DNA of 64,000 nt from Fidelibacterota bacterium (GCA_004124385.1 SCKN01000001.1:1-64000); one strand, 5' to 3'; counted from the first letter of the stretch, positions 37,177-47,957 are shown. Numbers and translations are program-made. The notes: generated by a model from the letters alone, not told the origin.

Positions 37177-38181
37177 ATGAGACGATCACTAATCATACTC
37201 AATACCGCCATGCTACTTTTCTTAATGAGTTGCGGGAAACCATTATCGAAAGGTGCTGATGATGAATTGATGGTATTGACTGCAGTAGAAGACAGAACTG
37301 AAGCACTGAAAATTTTAACTAAAATTTTCAGTGATACTTTATTTACTCCTTCTCCTGAACCTTATTATAAAACCAAGTTTATCAAACCGGAAGACATGGA
37401 AAAAGTGCGACATCATCCCAATCTCATCGCCATTTCAATCAATGATGATCTGACAAATCCTGCAACACGTTTGGTGAAACAGATGCTGCCTAATAAAACG
37501 TACATCACTTCAAAAAATAGCAATCCGTTTATTTTGACACATGAACCTTACTCATCATTACAAACTATGTTAGTCATTAATGGAAGTTCTATAGATACGA
37601 TTATAGCAGCAGCAAAAATACATGGTCAAAAAATATATGAAAAATTTGAACAGCAGTTTGTTAATAGGCAGAGCAGATTTTTATTTAAACGAGCACGAAA
37701 AGAAGAAATGGAACAAAATGTGCTTAAAAAACATGGTTTCAGTTTGCAGATTCCTTGGGGATTTACAATAGTACAGGACAGTGTTGAAACCAGTACATAC
37801 TGGATCGGTCGAGAGGAACCATTTCGATGGCTAGTTGTTCATTGGAAAGAAGGAATGGTCATAAAAGATATTAAAGATGCTGAACGTTTTTCTCGTGAAA
37901 TTCCCCAGAAAATTTATGGACATATCAAATATATTGATTACAAATTCAAAATTAAACCCACGATGTTCAATGATTGGTCGGGTTGGCGTATAACTGGTTT
38001 GTGGGAATCATTGGAAGAAGCTCAGGGCGGACCCTTTATTGCATATACGTTTTATGACGGTATTTCAGATAGAACGTATTATATCCATGTTTTGATTTAT
38101 AATCCCGGCGGAGACAAGTATTTACTTTTAAGACAATTGGATATTATTGCCAATACTTTTTATGTAGAAGAATCGTCATGA
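37177..38181 (+). CDS. DUF4837 family lipoprotein
   Basis: The 334-residue product has a lipoprotein signal (LLFLMSCGK) and, at the C terminus, the pattern GGPFIAYTFYDGISDRTYYI and LLRQLDIIANTF, which fits DUF4837 proteins known from Bacteroidetes-related bacteria. The role of the family is unknown; it is usually found with envelope genes. It overlaps the RmlD-like gene by 4 bp. Confidence 0.75.
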   Translation: MRRSLIILNTAMLLFLMSCGKPLSKGADDELMVLTAVEDRTEALKILTKIFSDTLFTPSPEPYYKTKFIKPEDMEKVRHHPNLIAISINDDLTNPATRLVKQMLPNKTYITSKNSNPFILTHEPYSSLQTMLVINGSSIDTIIAAAKIHGQKIYEKFEQQFVNRQSRFLFKRARKEEMEQNVLKKHGFSLQIPWGFTIVQDSVETSTYWIGREEPFRWLVVHWKEGMVIKDIKDAERFSREIPQKIYGHIKYIDYKFKIKPTMFNDWSGWRITGLWESLEEAQGGPFIAYTFYDGISDRTYYIHVLIYNPGGDKYLLLRQLDIIANTFYVEESS

Positions 38182-39041
38182 AAAAAATATTGATAACAGG
38201 CGCATTTGGTCAATTAGGCGCATCGCTTCAATTAAATAACTATAATATTATTCGAACGAACATTATTCTACAAGATGATCAAGAGCATTTTAAAGTGCTT
38301 GATATAACCAATGAAGAACAGGTAAATGCCCTTCTGGAAAAAGAAAAACCGGATGTAATTATTCATTTAGCAGCCATGACAAATGTGGATGGGTGTGAAC
38401 GCAATCCAAATCAAGCGCAACTTATTAATGTTCTAGGGACTGAAAATCTATTAAATCACTTCACTGGTAAATTTATATTCGTTTCATCTGATTATGTTTT
38501 TGATGGAGAAGATGGACCTTATACTGAAGATGATGATGTCAATCCTATCAATGTTTACGGCAAAACAAAACTGGAAGGAGAGGCGAGTGTCCGCAAATTA
38601 TCTAATGATTGGGTGATTTTGCGTACAAACATTGTTTGGAATATCGGTGGAAATTTTAAGGCAAGTTTTGCCGATTGGGTAGTAGATGAATTACAAAGCA
38701 ATAGACATATTCGAATTGTCACTGATCAATGGAATAATCCGGCATGGACAGTAGATTTAGGTAACATAATTGAAACATTGATTCAACATGATGCAAATGG
38801 TCTATATCATCATGGAAGTTCACGCATAATAAATCGCTATGATTTTGCATGTATGATTGCTAATGTTTATGAATTGAACTCATCATTGATTGAACCGATA
38901 ACAACAAAAGAATTGAACCAATCTGCACAACGACCGTTAAAATGCGGATTGATTACGAAAAAGTTAGAAAATGATTTTAATTTTACACCTTCAAAAACCA
39001 TATCAGACATAAAAGCAGCCAAGTATCAAACAGAATTATGA
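38178..39041 (+). CDS. RmlD-like dTDP-4-dehydrorhamnose reductase / SDR sugar reductase
   Basis: The 287-residue protein has a GAFGQLGASL nucleotide-binding loop, HLAAMTNVDGCERNP, SSDYVFDGEDGPYTE and the catalytic YGKTKLEGE, all typical of RmlD. It would make an activated deoxysugar for a surface glycan, in line with the glycosyltransferases downstream. No rmlA, rmlB or rmlC lies in the window, so the exact sugar is open. Confidence 0.88.
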   Translation: MKKILITGAFGQLGASLQLNNYNIIRTNIILQDDQEHFKVLDITNEEQVNALLEKEKPDVIIHLAAMTNVDGCERNPNQAQLINVLGTENLLNHFTGKFIFVSSDYVFDGEDGPYTEDDDVNPINVYGKTKLEGEASVRKLSNDWVILRTNIVWNIGGNFKASFADWVVDELQSNRHIRIVTDQWNNPAWTVDLGNIIETLIQHDANGLYHHGSSRIINRYDFACMIANVYELNSSLIEPITTKELNQSAQRPLKCGLITKKLENDFNFTPSKTISDIKAAKYQTEL

Positions 39042-39754
39042 AAACACTCATTATTTCCCCAACGTATAATGAAAGCAAAAATATTGCTAGCCTTGTAGAA
39101 CATGTGTTTACACTGGATGAAAACTATCATTTACTCATTGTCGATGATAATTCTCCTGATGGTACTGCTGATCATGTAGAAAAACTCCAACAGCGTTATA
39201 AAAATTTACATTTGGCAAAACGCCCGGGGAAAGCCGGTCTTGGTACAGCCTATAAATTTGGATTTAAATGGGCGTTGGAACGTGATTATGATATCATAGT
39301 GCAGATGGACGCAGATGGCTCTCACGATGCAAATGAAATTCCGTCTATGATACGTGGTTTAGAGAAATATGATGTCATCATCGGAAGTCGATATGTACAT
39401 GGTGTCAGTGTTGTTAATTGGCCGATTCGCCGTTTAATCTTAAGTTATGGAGCAAATGTTTATTCGAGAGTTATTACGGGTTTGCCGGTTAAAGATGCTA
39501 CGGGTGGATTTAAATCGTGGAAGCGTGAAGTTTTGGCAAGTATTGATATCGATTCTGTGAAATCTCAAGGATATTCATTTCAGATTGAAATGAATTTTCG
39601 TGCTTGGCAAAAAGGGTTTTCCATTAATGAACATCCTATCATTTTTATCGATCGTACAGTAGGCGAATCCAAAATGTCCAAGGCAATAATGATTGAAGCT
39701 ATTTTTATGGTTTGGCGATTACGTATTTGGAAAATATTTGGATGGCATAAATAA
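39038..39754 (+). CDS. Polyprenol monophosphomannose synthase-like glycosyltransferase (GT2)
   Basis: The 238-residue enzyme has the GT2 start ISPTYNESKNI, VDDNSPDGTAD, MDADGSHDANEI (DxD) and VIGSRYVHG, then NWPIRRLILSYGANVYSR and GLPVKDATGGFKSW, the classic Dpm1/Ppm1 pattern. It lacks C-terminal membrane helices, like soluble Dpm1-type enzymes. It makes polyprenyl-phosphate-linked sugar for protein or glycan modification outside the inner membrane. It overlaps rmlD by 4 bp. Confidence 0.92.
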   Translation: MKTLIISPTYNESKNIASLVEHVFTLDENYHLLIVDDNSPDGTADHVEKLQQRYKNLHLAKRPGKAGLGTAYKFGFKWALERDYDIIVQMDADGSHDANEIPSMIRGLEKYDVIIGSRYVHGVSVVNWPIRRLILSYGANVYSRVITGLPVKDATGGFKSWKREVLASIDIDSVKSQGYSFQIEMNFRAWQKGFSINEHPIIFIDRTVGESKMSKAIMIEAIFMVWRLRIWKIFGWHK

Positions 39755-39755
39755 T

Positions 39756-41804
39756 ATGAACCCAAAAGTTTCTGTCCTTATTGTCAGCTATAATGTAAAA
39801 GAATACGTTGATCATGCAATCGATTCAATCATGCGATCAAGTGTAGATGATTATGAAATTATCCTTGTGGACAATAATTCCTTCGATGGTACTGTAGATT
39901 ATATTAAACATTCATATCCTGAAGTAAACGTTATTGCTAATCAGGAAAATGTTGGGTTTGGTAAAGCAGTCAATCAGGCAGCAGATGTGGCATCAGGAGA
40001 GTATTTCCTTATTATAAATCCGGACACGGTTATTCAAGAAAATACAATTAGCACATTACTGAATTACATGGAACAGAATGAAAAAGTGGGCATGGTTGGT
40101 CCAAAAATTCTTAATTCTGATGGAACGTTGCAGGCGGCGTGTAAACGATCTTTTCCTACTTTAAAAGTGGCTATTCCAAAATTACTTGGATTCGATAGAG
40201 TATTTCCAACTTCCAAATGGGCGGGAAAATATAATCTTACATATCTTGATCCCGACCAGGTTAATCCGGTTGATGCGATCAGCGGTTCATGTATGTTTAT
40301 TCGCGAGAAATTATTTCAAGACTTGAGCGGGTTTGATGAGCATTTTTTCATGTATGGAGAGGATTTAGACATATGCTATCGAATATGGCAATCTGGATTA
40401 GAAGTCCATTATGTGCCCACGACGCAAATAATACATTATCAGGGTGAATCAGTCAAATCAGCTCCTTTTGACAGTATAAATGCTTTTTATAATGCAATGA
40501 TACTTTTTGCTGATAAACATTTTTCAACGAGTCAGGGGTTTTTGACAAAATGGGCAATCCGTTTTGGAATATCCATTAGAAAATTCATGACACTAATGGG
40601 TGAAATACGTTCTCAAATTATATCTGTATTTTTTGATTCTGTTGTAGTTTTGTGTGCATTTTTAATTGCGATTCCATTCAAGTTTGATCACTTTGAACCT
40701 ATAGAAATGAGCGGTGGACTTGTTCCTGGTGTTTATATTCTTTTTTGGATTTCGGTCGGAGCACTATTTCAACTGTATTCCCGATATATTTTATCCTACA
40801 CACGTGCAATCCTATCTTCGTTGACCGGATTTTTTCTGGCAGTTGCTTTTACATATTTCTTTAAACAATATGCATTCTCCAGGTTGGTTATCATTTTGGC
40901 GACAATCATTATTACACTGTTTATTCCAGGTTGGCGTGTTTTGGTCCATTACCTAATGTCCCGCGGATTTTTACGACCCATTAAGGAAAAGCACAATATT
41001 CTTTTCACCCGTAAGACAGCCATCATTGGTTCTGACAGAGAGGGGATACGTATTGCAAATCACATATTAAAACGATTTGATACTGGCCTCGATGTGGTGG
41101 GATTTGTAGACACTCATCCGAGAGATGATGAATTGCCCTTACAATTTTTAGGTAATATTGCCGAATTAAAAGGAGTCGTTAAAACACATGCAATTCGTGA
41201 ATTAATTTTTTCAAATACTGCTTTTTCCAACGAAGAAATTCTCAATATAATGGATTCTACAAAAGAAATGCGATTAACATACAGAATGGTACCTCGTCAT
41301 CAGGATATTTTATTAGGAAAAGCGTCAATCGAGGAAATTGGTGAATATTCTTTTGTTAATATTGAATACACGTTATTCAATCGACTCCATACTATCACAA
41401 AACGTTTGTTTGACACATGTATAGCATCTGCATTATTGATTCTATTTTCTCCGATCATTTTATTGAGGAGTTTAGGAAGCTTGCCGAAAAAAGTTGAATT
41501 TTGGGGTCAGGATCACAATCGTTTTTATGGAAGAGTATTTAATAGTAAATATGGATTTATCCATGATCTTCCCTTGCTTTGGTCAATTGTTACTGGAAAA
41601 ATGAGTCTGGTAGGTTCATCAATGATCTCTACAGATGAAAATGACCCAAATTTAATTTGCATGCCGGGACTTACTGGGTTGGAACGGTTAAGAAATGTTA
41701 AGTTCACAGAACAAGACAGGCGGTTGTTGGACCATTATTACGTTCAAAATCAAAGCGTATCATTTGATATTGAAATTTTAGTCAAAACGGTGTTTAACGG
41801 ATAA
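39756..41804 (+). CDS. GT2 glycosyltransferase fused to a degenerate polyprenyl-phosphate sugar-1-phosphate transferase
   Basis: From ATG 39756 the protein has 682 residues. Residues ~1-290 are a rhamnosyltransferase-like GT2 ([37 protein letters not shown]). Then come several membrane helices and a CoA-binding-like Rossmann domain ([18 protein letters not shown]), as in WbaP/WcaJ-type enzymes. The C-terminal catalytic domain keeps the membrane helix ([20 protein letters not shown]) and MSLVGS, but the usual KFRSM segment is missing and the catalytic SLDELPQ reads FIHDLPL, so the nucleophile Asp is His. The transferase part is probably inactive or altered. It overlaps accA by 1 bp (TAATG). 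Confidence 0.82.
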   Translation: MNPKVSVLIVSYNVKEYVDHAIDSIMRSSVDDYEIILVDNNSFDGTVDYIKHSYPEVNVIANQENVGFGKAVNQAADVASGEYFLIINPDTVIQENTISTLLNYMEQNEKVGMVGPKILNSDGTLQAACKRSFPTLKVAIPKLLGFDRVFPTSKWAGKYNLTYLDPDQVNPVDAISGSCMFIREKLFQDLSGFDEHFFMYGEDLDICYRIWQSGLEVHYVPTTQIIHYQGESVKSAPFDSINAFYNAMILFADKHFSTSQGFLTKWAIRFGISIRKFMTLMGEIRSQIISVFFDSVVVLCAFLIAIPFKFDHFEPIEMSGGLVPGVYILFWISVGALFQLYSRYILSYTRAILSSLTGFFLAVAFTYFFKQYAFSRLVIILATIIITLFIPGWRVLVHYLMSRGFLRPIKEKHNILFTRKTAIIGSDREGIRIANHILKRFDTGLDVVGFVDTHPRDDELPLQFLGNIAELKGVVKTHAIRELIFSNTAFSNEEILNIMDSTKEMRLTYRMVPRHQDILLGKASIEEIGEYSFVNIEYTLFNRLHTITKRLFDTCIASALLILFSPIILLRSLGSLPKKVEFWGQDHNRFYGRVFNSKYGFIHDLPLLWSIVTGKMSLVGSSMISTDENDPNLICMPGLTGLERLRNVKFTEQDRRLLDHYYVQNQSVSFDIEILVKTVFNG

Positions 41805-42760
41805 TGAAAGATTATTATTTAGAATTCGAAAAACCTCTTAAGCTGATCGATGAAGAGATTATTGAATTGGAAACGAGTGAGGATCCTGATTCGCATCGAA
41901 CTGAAATAGAAAATTTAATTAAAAAACGAGTTGGTGAATTAGAAAAAATATTTTCTAGTTTAACTCGTTGGCAGCGTGTCCAATTAGCTCGACATCCCCA
42001 ACGTCCTTTCAGTTTGGATTATATTAATAAAATGGCTCCCGATTTTGTGGAACTACATGGAGATCGACATTATGGTGATGATCCAGCTTTAGTGGGAGGA
42101 TTCGGTTCAATAGATGGACAAACAGTTATGTTTATAGGCCAGCAAAAAGGTCGCAATACCAAAGAAAATCTTTTCCGTAATTTTGGAATGATGCGCCCGG
42201 AAGGATATCGTAAAGCGTATCGCTTGATGAAATTGGCAGAAAAATTCAATGTACCTGTTGTATCATTAATTGATACTCCCGGTGCTTATCCTGGTATAGG
42301 TGCAGAAGAAAGAGGCCAAGGGGAAGCAATTGCCAAAAATATAATGGAAATGTCAAGATTGAAAGTCCCCATTTTGGTTATTATAATTGGTGAAGGAGCA
42401 AGCGGTGGCGCATTGGGTATAGGTGTCTGTGATCGTATGCTTATGCTGGAAAATACGTGGTATTCTGTTATTAGCCCCGAAGGGTGTGCTTCAATTTTAT
42501 GGCGTGATGCTAGTCAAGCATCGGTTGCTGCAGATGCTATGAAAGTCACTCCTAATGATTTAATGGAGATTGGAATTTGTGATCGAATCGTTGCAGAACC
42601 ACTGGGTGGAGCTCATCGATGGCAGGATGAAATGGTAGGTATTTTAAAATCAGTCATTCTTGAAGAACTCAAGGAACTGCGGCAAATTGATCCCAATTCA
42701 TTTTTGGATAAACGAATCGAACGATATGACGTCATGGGTGTTTTTACAGAATCAGCGTGA
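41804..42760 (+). CDS. accA: Acetyl-CoA carboxylase carboxyltransferase subunit alpha
   Basis: The 318-residue length and motifs fit Acc[62 protein letters not shown] and [12 protein letters not shown]. It forms malonyl-CoA for fatty-acid synthesis together with AccD, which is not in the window. It ends with a GTGA overlap into the thioesterase gene. Confidence 0.97.
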   Translation: MKDYYLEFEKPLKLIDEEIIELETSEDPDSHRTEIENLIKKRVGELEKIFSSLTRWQRVQLARHPQRPFSLDYINKMAPDFVELHGDRHYGDDPALVGGFGSIDGQTVMFIGQQKGRNTKENLFRNFGMMRPEGYRKAYRLMKLAEKFNVPVVSLIDTPGAYPGIGAEERGQGEAIAKNIMEMSRLKVPILVIIIGEGASGGALGIGVCDRMLMLENTWYSVISPEGCASILWRDASQASVAADAMKVTPNDLMEIGICDRIVAEPLGGAHRWQDEMVGILKSVILEELKELRQIDPNSFLDKRIERYDVMGVFTESA

Positions 42761-43155
42761 TTTCTTTCGATTATTCTACCAAAGTCTATTATAAAGACAT
42801 TGATCAGATGGGTGTTGTTTATTATACTCGATATTTAGAGTATTTTGAAGCTGCTCGTACAGAATTACTCAAATCCATTGGAGTTGTTGTAACTGATATT
42901 GAAAATGAAGGATTCTTTTTACCTGTAATATCAGCGCATTGTGATTATAAGCAGGGTGCTAAATTTGAAGATGAAATTATAGTGCGGACATGTATTAGGG
43001 AATTACCAAGAGCTCGCATGAAGATTGAGTATGAAGTCGTAAAAAATGATGCTGTATTAGCAATTGGTTACACTCTGCACGGTTTTACTGATCATCAAGG
43101 TAAAGCTAAACGCCCTCCGAAATCATTTCAGCAGGTCATGCAGAAATATTTTTAA
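42757..43155 (+). CDS. YbgC/4-hydroxybenzoyl-CoA-type acyl-CoA thioesterase
   Basis: The 132-residue hotdog protein has the signature [21 protein letters not shown] with the catalytic Asp, and the usual family length. It hydrolyses acyl-CoA or acyl-ACP; YbgC relatives sit with Tol-Pal or lipid genes. It ends the long plus-strand run and is convergent with a methyltransferase gene, the stops overlapping by 4 bp, with no terminator hairpin between. Confidence 0.92.
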   Translation: MISFDYSTKVYYKDIDQMGVVYYTRYLEYFEAARTELLKSIGVVVTDIENEGFFLPVISAHCDYKQGAKFEDEIIVRTCIRELPRARMKIEYEVVKNDAVLAIGYTLHGFTDHQGKAKRPPKSFQQVMQKYF

Positions 43156-43763
43156 CTTTTTTCAGCTCTAAATAAATAAATCCCATCACCATCTTCTTCG
43201 AACGTTTCTAATTTAACATTAACTAAACCTGCTCTTTTAATTTCTTCAATAACCAATGTTGGTTTTGAAAGTGGTCCTTCACTGTGACCACAAGAATCTC
43301 CGGAAACGATTTCATCACTAATAATTAAACGTCCGCGTGGTTTAAGTACTCGTAATATTTCTGCGAGTCCTTTTTTGTAATCATTCCAATGATGAAGTGA
43401 GTTGATAGCAATGCAGATTGTTTTTGAATCATTTTCAATTGGTAAATTTTCAGCAGATCCTAATAAATATTCTAATTGCACGATAGATGAGGGTGTGTTT
43501 TCTGTTGCAATGCGAATCATAGCTGAAGTTGGATCCATTCCAATAATAGTTCCTTCAGTAATAATTTTCGCTGCCTCTCTGCATGCTGATCCGCTACCGC
43601 AACCAATTTCTAGCAAATGTTCATCCTGTTTTAATTTTGCATTCTTTATGGTTAATGCATTTGAAATATGATCGCCAAATTCTGCTGCATACCATTCTGC
43701 GGTCTTGTCATCCCAAATAGGAGTATTTTGATCGTGATTATCATGATTATCATGATAATTCAT
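43152..43763 (-). CDS. SAM-dependent class I methyltransferase
   Basis: The 203-residue product has the SAM-binding motif LEIGCGSGSACRE, acidic GMDPTSAM, SAENLPIEND and NSLHHWNDYKKGLAEILRVLKPRG, a Methyltransf_11-type pattern. The substrate is unknown. The N terminus has a DNHDNHD run from a 9-bp tandem DNA repeat (TGATTATCA), so the first few residues may be variable or the true start may lie slightly further in. It follows the DMT transporter with a 4-bp overlap. Confidence 0.82.
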   Translation of the reverse strand: MNYHDNHDNHDQNTPIWDDKTAEWYAAEFGDHISNALTIKNAKLKQDEHLLEIGCGSGSACREAAKIITEGTIIGMDPTSAMIRIATENTPSSIVQLEYLLGSAENLPIENDSKTICIAINSLHHWNDYKKGLAEILRVLKPRGRLIISDEIVSGDSCGHSEGPLSKPTLVIEEIKRAGLVNVKLETFEEDGDGIYLFRAEKS

Positions 43764-44638
43764 TTAGGTCGTTTATTTATTAAGTAAACTGCAAACAAAG
43801 CTAATAAACTTCCAATTGTTATGGAATAGGTTAGTTTTTCATCCAACAAAATGATAGCAAAAAGCATGGCTGTAACTGGAACAGTGAAAATAAAAGCACT
43901 GGCTTTTTGAGGGCCTAATCGAACAGATGCCAAGAAATAAACGGTTGTACCAAACGCCATTGAACCAATTGCCAATAACATCATATTTAACCAGAATATC
44001 CAATCAAAATGAAAAACGGACAATAATGGCTGGTCCATTGCAAAAAATAAACTCATCAAACTGGCAATACAAAAAGACCAAAAACTGTAAGGAATAAATG
44101 GTAAAATATCTTTAGATCGAGATGTGATTAAAGTAACTGTCGCCCAAGATAAAGATGCCATCAAAAAATGAATATTTCCACTCTGAAAAAGGAGTGATAA
44201 ATCCATTCGCCATATTTCGATGATTAAACCACCGCCAATTAATCCAAGAATCATTCCGTAGATATCTTTTTTATATAATCGAATTTTGTAAAGAATAGCA
44301 GCTAAAATAGCAGTATTAATTGGATTTAAAGTTGTAACTAATACTCCCCCTGCACCAGCCAGACCAACTTGTGTTCCCTTGAAATAAAAATAATTATAAG
44401 ACGTCATAAATATGGCATTCAAAGCAATGAATCGAAAACTTTTAATATTTAAGGAAAAACTATTTTTTGTATAATAAACAATGGGAGCAAAGGATAAGGT
44501 AGCAATAGTGAATCGCCAAAACATCATGAGCTGTGCATCTCCATAATAACCCAATATTTTGGCATTTGTCCAAGATAATCCCCAAACCGCCATGGCTATT
44601 AAGGTCGCTATGTAAAGCTTGGTATTGCTGGAGTCCAT
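43760..44638 (-). CDS. EamA/DMT-superfamily transporter
   Basis: The 292-residue protein has ten hydrophobic segments and the two EamA repeats, the first with MAVWGLSWTNAKILG and the second with ASLSWATVTLITS. Drug/metabolite transporters of this type export amino acids or other small metabolites. Its place behind leucine-degradation genes suggests a related metabolite, but this is inference. It starts 18 bp after the carboxylase gene. Confidence 0.88.
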   Translation of the reverse strand: MDSSNTKLYIATLIAMAVWGLSWTNAKILGYYGDAQLMMFWRFTIATLSFAPIVYYTKNSFSLNIKSFRFIALNAIFMTSYNYFYFKGTQVGLAGAGGVLVTTLNPINTAILAAILYKIRLYKKDIYGMILGLIGGGLIIEIWRMDLSLLFQSGNIHFLMASLSWATVTLITSRSKDILPFIPYSFWSFCIASLMSLFFAMDQPLLSVFHFDWIFWLNMMLLAIGSMAFGTTVYFLASVRLGPQKASAFIFTVPVTAMLFAIILLDEKLTYSITIGSLLALFAVYLINKRPK

Positions 44639-44656
44639 TAAGTAGAGTAAGGAAAA

Positions 44657-46258
44657 TCACATCCTGAAAACAGGAAAATTATGATCTGGAATCGGCGAGT
44701 TTGCAACCGCTTTTAAAGCAATAGAAAGTATATGCCGAGTTTCAATTGGTAATATTACACCATCATCCCAAAGCCGAGCACTTGCGTAATATGGATGACC
44801 CTCCAATTCATACTTTTCAAGAATAGGATTACGCACATTATCCCATTCTTCAGAACTCATTTTTTCACCTTTTAATTTTAATTGATCTTTTTTAACTGTT
44901 GCTAAAACATCAGCAGCTTGAACGCCGCCCATTACTGAAATACGGGCATTGGGCCACATCCAAAGGAATCTAGGTTGATAAGCTCTGCCAGCCATTGCAT
45001 AATTACCTGCTCCAAAACTACCACCGATAACTATGGTCATTTTGGGTACATTAGCTGTTGCTACCGCTTGTACTAGTTTTGCACCATCCTTGGCGATTCC
45101 GCCTTGCTCTGCGTTTTTACCAACCATAAAACCCGTAATGTTTTGCAGGAATAAAATCGGCAATTTCCGTTGGCAGCACAATTCCACGAAATGGGCACCT
45201 TTTAAGGATGTTGCGCTAAAAAGAACACCATTATTGGCGATAATACCCAAAGGTATTCCTTCAATTTTTGCAAATCCGGTTACAAGTGTTTTTCCATAGT
45301 CTGCTTTGAATTCCTGAAATTCAGATGCATCTACTATACGAGCAATAATTTCATGAACGTCAAATGGTGTACGATGGTCCTTTGTAAGGATTCCCATGAT
45401 TTCCTGTGCATCATAATTTGGATCTGAAAACGATTCTATGGATAATTTTTCTTTGTGTGGAAAATGATCTATGATATTTCTACAAATGGCAAGAGCGTCT
45501 TCATCATCTTCAGCAAAATGATCTGCAACACCACTAATTCGGGTATGCATTTTAGCCCCGCCTAGTTCTTCTGGAGTTGCATCCTGACCAATGGCTGCTT
45601 TAACCAAAGGTGGGCCTCCTAAAAATATTGTACCTGTTTTATTAACAATAATTGCTTCGTCACTCATTGCAGGAACATACGCGCCACCAGCAGTACAAGA
45701 ACCCATTACAACAGCAATTTGCGGGATCCCTTTTGCACTCATGTTAGCTTGATTGTAAAAAATACGGCCGAAATGTTCTTTATCCGGGAACACTTCATCT
45801 TGTTTGGGTAAAAATGCTCCACCACTATCAACGAGATAAATACAGGGGAGATTATTTTCTAAAGCTATTTCTTGGGCTCGAAGATGTTTTTTAACCGTTA
45901 GTGGATAGTATGTTCCGCCTTTAACAGTTGCGTCATTTGCAACGACTATACATTGTCGTCCAGCAACATTTATTAAGCCTGTGATTATTCCTGCAGCAGG
46001 CACGTAATCATCATAGACTTCATGGGCTGCGAGTTCAGAAAATTCCAGGAAGAATGTATCTTCATCCTTCAATAAATCTATACGTGCACGGGCGGTCAGT
46101 TTACCCCGCTTTTGATGCTTTTCTATTCGATGTTGCGGACCCATTTTTCTGATTTTTTCTAATAATGACGTCAGATTTAAAGATAAGTCCGTATGGAATG
46201 ATGAACGTTCTTTATACTGATCTGAATCTGTTTTTATTTTTGTTTTAATAATACTCAT
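44657..46258 (-). CDS. Methylcrotonoyl-CoA carboxylase beta subunit (carboxyltransferase)
   Basis: The 533-residue protein is a full-length biotin-dependent carboxyltransferase: [61 protein letters not shown] and [16 protein letters not shown] match methylcrotonyl-CoA carboxylase beta (LiuB/MccB), which carboxylates 3-methylcrotonyl-CoA in leucine breakdown. The context (HMG-CoA lyase and a hydratase directly upstream) supports this. No biotin-carboxylase alpha subunit occurs in the window. Confidence 0.9.
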   Translation of the reverse strand: MSIIKTKIKTDSDQYKERSSFHTDLSLNLTSLLEKIRKMGPQHRIEKHQKRGKLTARARIDLLKDEDTFFLEFSELAAHEVYDDYVPAAGIITGLINVAGRQCIVVANDATVKGGTYYPLTVKKHLRAQEIALENNLPCIYLVDSGGAFLPKQDEVFPDKEHFGRIFYNQANMSAKGIPQIAVVMGSCTAGGAYVPAMSDEAIIVNKTGTIFLGGPPLVKAAIGQDATPEELGGAKMHTRISGVADHFAEDDEDALAICRNIIDHFPHKEKLSIESFSDPNYDAQEIMGILTKDHRTPFDVHEIIARIVDASEFQEFKADYGKTLVTGFAKIEGIPLGIIANNGVLFSATSLKGAHFVELCCQRKLPILFLQNITGFMVGKNAEQGGIAKDGAKLVQAVATANVPKMTIVIGGSFGAGNYAMAGRAYQPRFLWMWPNARISVMGGVQAADVLATVKKDQLKLKGEKMSSEEWDNVRNPILEKYELEGHPYYASARLWDDGVILPIETRHILSIALKAVANSPIPDHNFPVFRM

Positions 46259-46261
46259 AAA

Positions 46262-47155
46262 TTAATTTAAATATGTTTGTATTAATTTGGAAGCTTCAGA
46301 TAATTTTTTCTCTTTAATTCCCGTTTTAATTCCTAATTCCTGACAAAGTTTTATTACGGAGTCTGTACTTATATTTCCGGAAGCTCCGGGTGCAAAAGGG
46401 CAACCGCCAATTCCTCCAGCACTTGAATCAAATGAAGTGATACCATATTCCATACCTACTTTGATATTTTCCAGTGCATGATTGTATGTATCATGGAAAT
46501 GCAAGGAAAACCGATTCGCATTATATTCTGATAAAATTATTTTCAGTGTTTTCTTTACATCCTCTGAAGTTGCTTTACCAATCGTATCACCTAATGAAAT
46601 TTCTTCAACTCCAAGTTCAAAAAGTGAATTGATGATTGGTAAAACAGTTTCAGCAGGAATATTTCCTTCATAAGGGCATGCCCAAACGGTAGAAATATAG
46701 GCGCGAACTCGTAAAGAATTTTCTTGAAATGATGATTTCATATCTTCTATTCGCTTGATGCTGTCTGTTATACTGCAGTTTGTATTTTTTAGAGAAAATG
46801 TTTCACTAGCTGCAGTAAAAACAGCTACAGATGAATAATCTGCATCCAAGGCCATATCTAATCCATACACATTTGGAACTAAAGCAGTATAAATAATGTG
46901 AGAATCCCGAATAATTTTATCCGAAACTTCTTGTGCATCAGCTAATTGGGGGATCCATTTTGGAGAGACAAAACTGGTCACTTCTATCTCTGATAATTTT
47001 GCATCAGAAAGTATGTTTATAAATTGGATTTTTGCATTGGTGGGTATGTGTTGATCAATATTTTGCAAACCATCGCGTGGGCCTACTTCCACTATGCGAA
47101 TTGCAGGAGGTAGGGAGCTCAATTTATTTTGCCCAATGAGGAAGTCTTTTTTCAA
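46262..47155 (-). CDS. Hydroxymethylglutaryl-CoA lyase
   Basis: The 297-residue TIM-barrel enzyme shows VEVGPRDGLQNI (Arg-Asp catalytic start), TSFVSPKWIPQLAD, SLGDTIGKA, HFHDTYNHAL with metal-binding His residues and the signature GGIGGCPFAPGASGNISTD with the catalytic Cys. It splits HMG-CoA into acetyl-CoA and acetoacetate, the last step of leucine degradation. Its start overlaps the upstream hydratase gene by 32 bp. Confidence 0.95.
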   Translation of the reverse strand: MKKDFLIGQNKLSSLPPAIRIVEVGPRDGLQNIDQHIPTNAKIQFINILSDAKLSEIEVTSFVSPKWIPQLADAQEVSDKIIRDSHIIYTALVPNVYGLDMALDADYSSVAVFTAASETFSLKNTNCSITDSIKRIEDMKSSFQENSLRVRAYISTVWACPYEGNIPAETVLPIINSLFELGVEEISLGDTIGKATSEDVKKTLKIILSEYNANRFSLHFHDTYNHALENIKVGMEYGITSFDSSAGGIGGCPFAPGASGNISTDSVIKLCQELGIKTGIKEKKLSEASKLIQTYLN

Positions 47156-47885
47156 GAAAAGCTGTCAATCCTTCCTGGCCTTCCTTTGAAGAGCGTAAAT
47201 CAGCAATCAATTCAGCCGAATGTGTATTGTCCATATTACGGCAATATTCTTTGAATTTTGAAACAGCTTGAGGACTGGCTTTCAGTAGTTGATTTGTAAC
47301 TGATTCTGTTAATTCATCCACTTCACTTTCTTTAACTGTATAATGGACAAGACCAATCTCGCTGGCATATTTACCATCAAATCTTTCACCGGATATACCT
47401 AAAGCTCGGAAGTGGGAATTGCCAATTTTTTTAACCGTAAATGGCCCAATGACTGCCGGAATTATTCCTATGAGAACTTCACTTAAACAAAAAGAGGTAT
47501 TTTCGGCGGCAACGACAATATCACAAACAGTACACAGTCCAAAACCACCGCCGTATGCATGGCCATGTACTTTACCAATAACAGGTTTAGAGCAATTATC
47601 TACTGCTAAATACATGTCCAAAAGTTTGTTTCCCGAAGCAACATTTTCATTCCAATTCATTTGTCCCATGGCTCGCATATCTTCTAAATCTACACCAGCA
47701 GAAAAAGAGGGGCCATTGCCAGACAAAATGATAACCCGAATATTTGGGTCCTGATGTAGTTCGTTGAATACATCCGTAATTTCTTGAATCATGGTCGTAT
47801 TCATAGCATTACGAACTTCGGGTCGGTTCATAGAAACGGTGGCTATTCTGCCATTTAAGCTAATCTGTAATGTTTTGAAACTCAT
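47124..47885 (-). CDS. Enoyl-CoA hydratase family, probable methylglutaconyl-CoA hydratase
   Basis: The 253-residue crotonase has MNRPEVRNAMNTTM, SGNGPSFSAGVDLEDM (oxyanion hole) and VHGHAYGGGFGLCTVCD; the hydratase glutamate region reads LSEVLIGIIPAVIGPF. Family members are hard to separate by sequence, but the neighbours HMG-CoA lyase and MCC beta point to 3-methylglutaconyl-CoA hydratase (LiuC). It is the first gene of the minus-strand operon 47885 to 43152. Confidence 0.85.
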   Translation of the reverse strand: MSFKTLQISLNGRIATVSMNRPEVRNAMNTTMIQEITDVFNELHQDPNIRVIILSGNGPSFSAGVDLEDMRAMGQMNWNENVASGNKLLDMYLAVDNCSKPVIGKVHGHAYGGGFGLCTVCDIVVAAENTSFCLSEVLIGIIPAVIGPFTVKKIGNSHFRALGISGERFDGKYASEIGLVHYTVKESEVDELTESVTNQLLKASPQAVSKFKEYCRNMDNTHSAELIADLRSSKEGQEGLTAFLEKRLPHWAK

Positions 47886-47957
47886 TTACTCATCATAAAA
47901 TATATATTAAAACCCATGGGCATAATTTGCTTTCTTCATTAATGATTACCAAGTAAT

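Noticed and set aside
43730-43763. 9-bp tandem repeat at the methyltransferase start as a CRISPR or phase-variation tract
   Set aside because: Only about three imperfect units in a coding frame; too short for CRISPR, and a change of 9 bp would not shift the frame.
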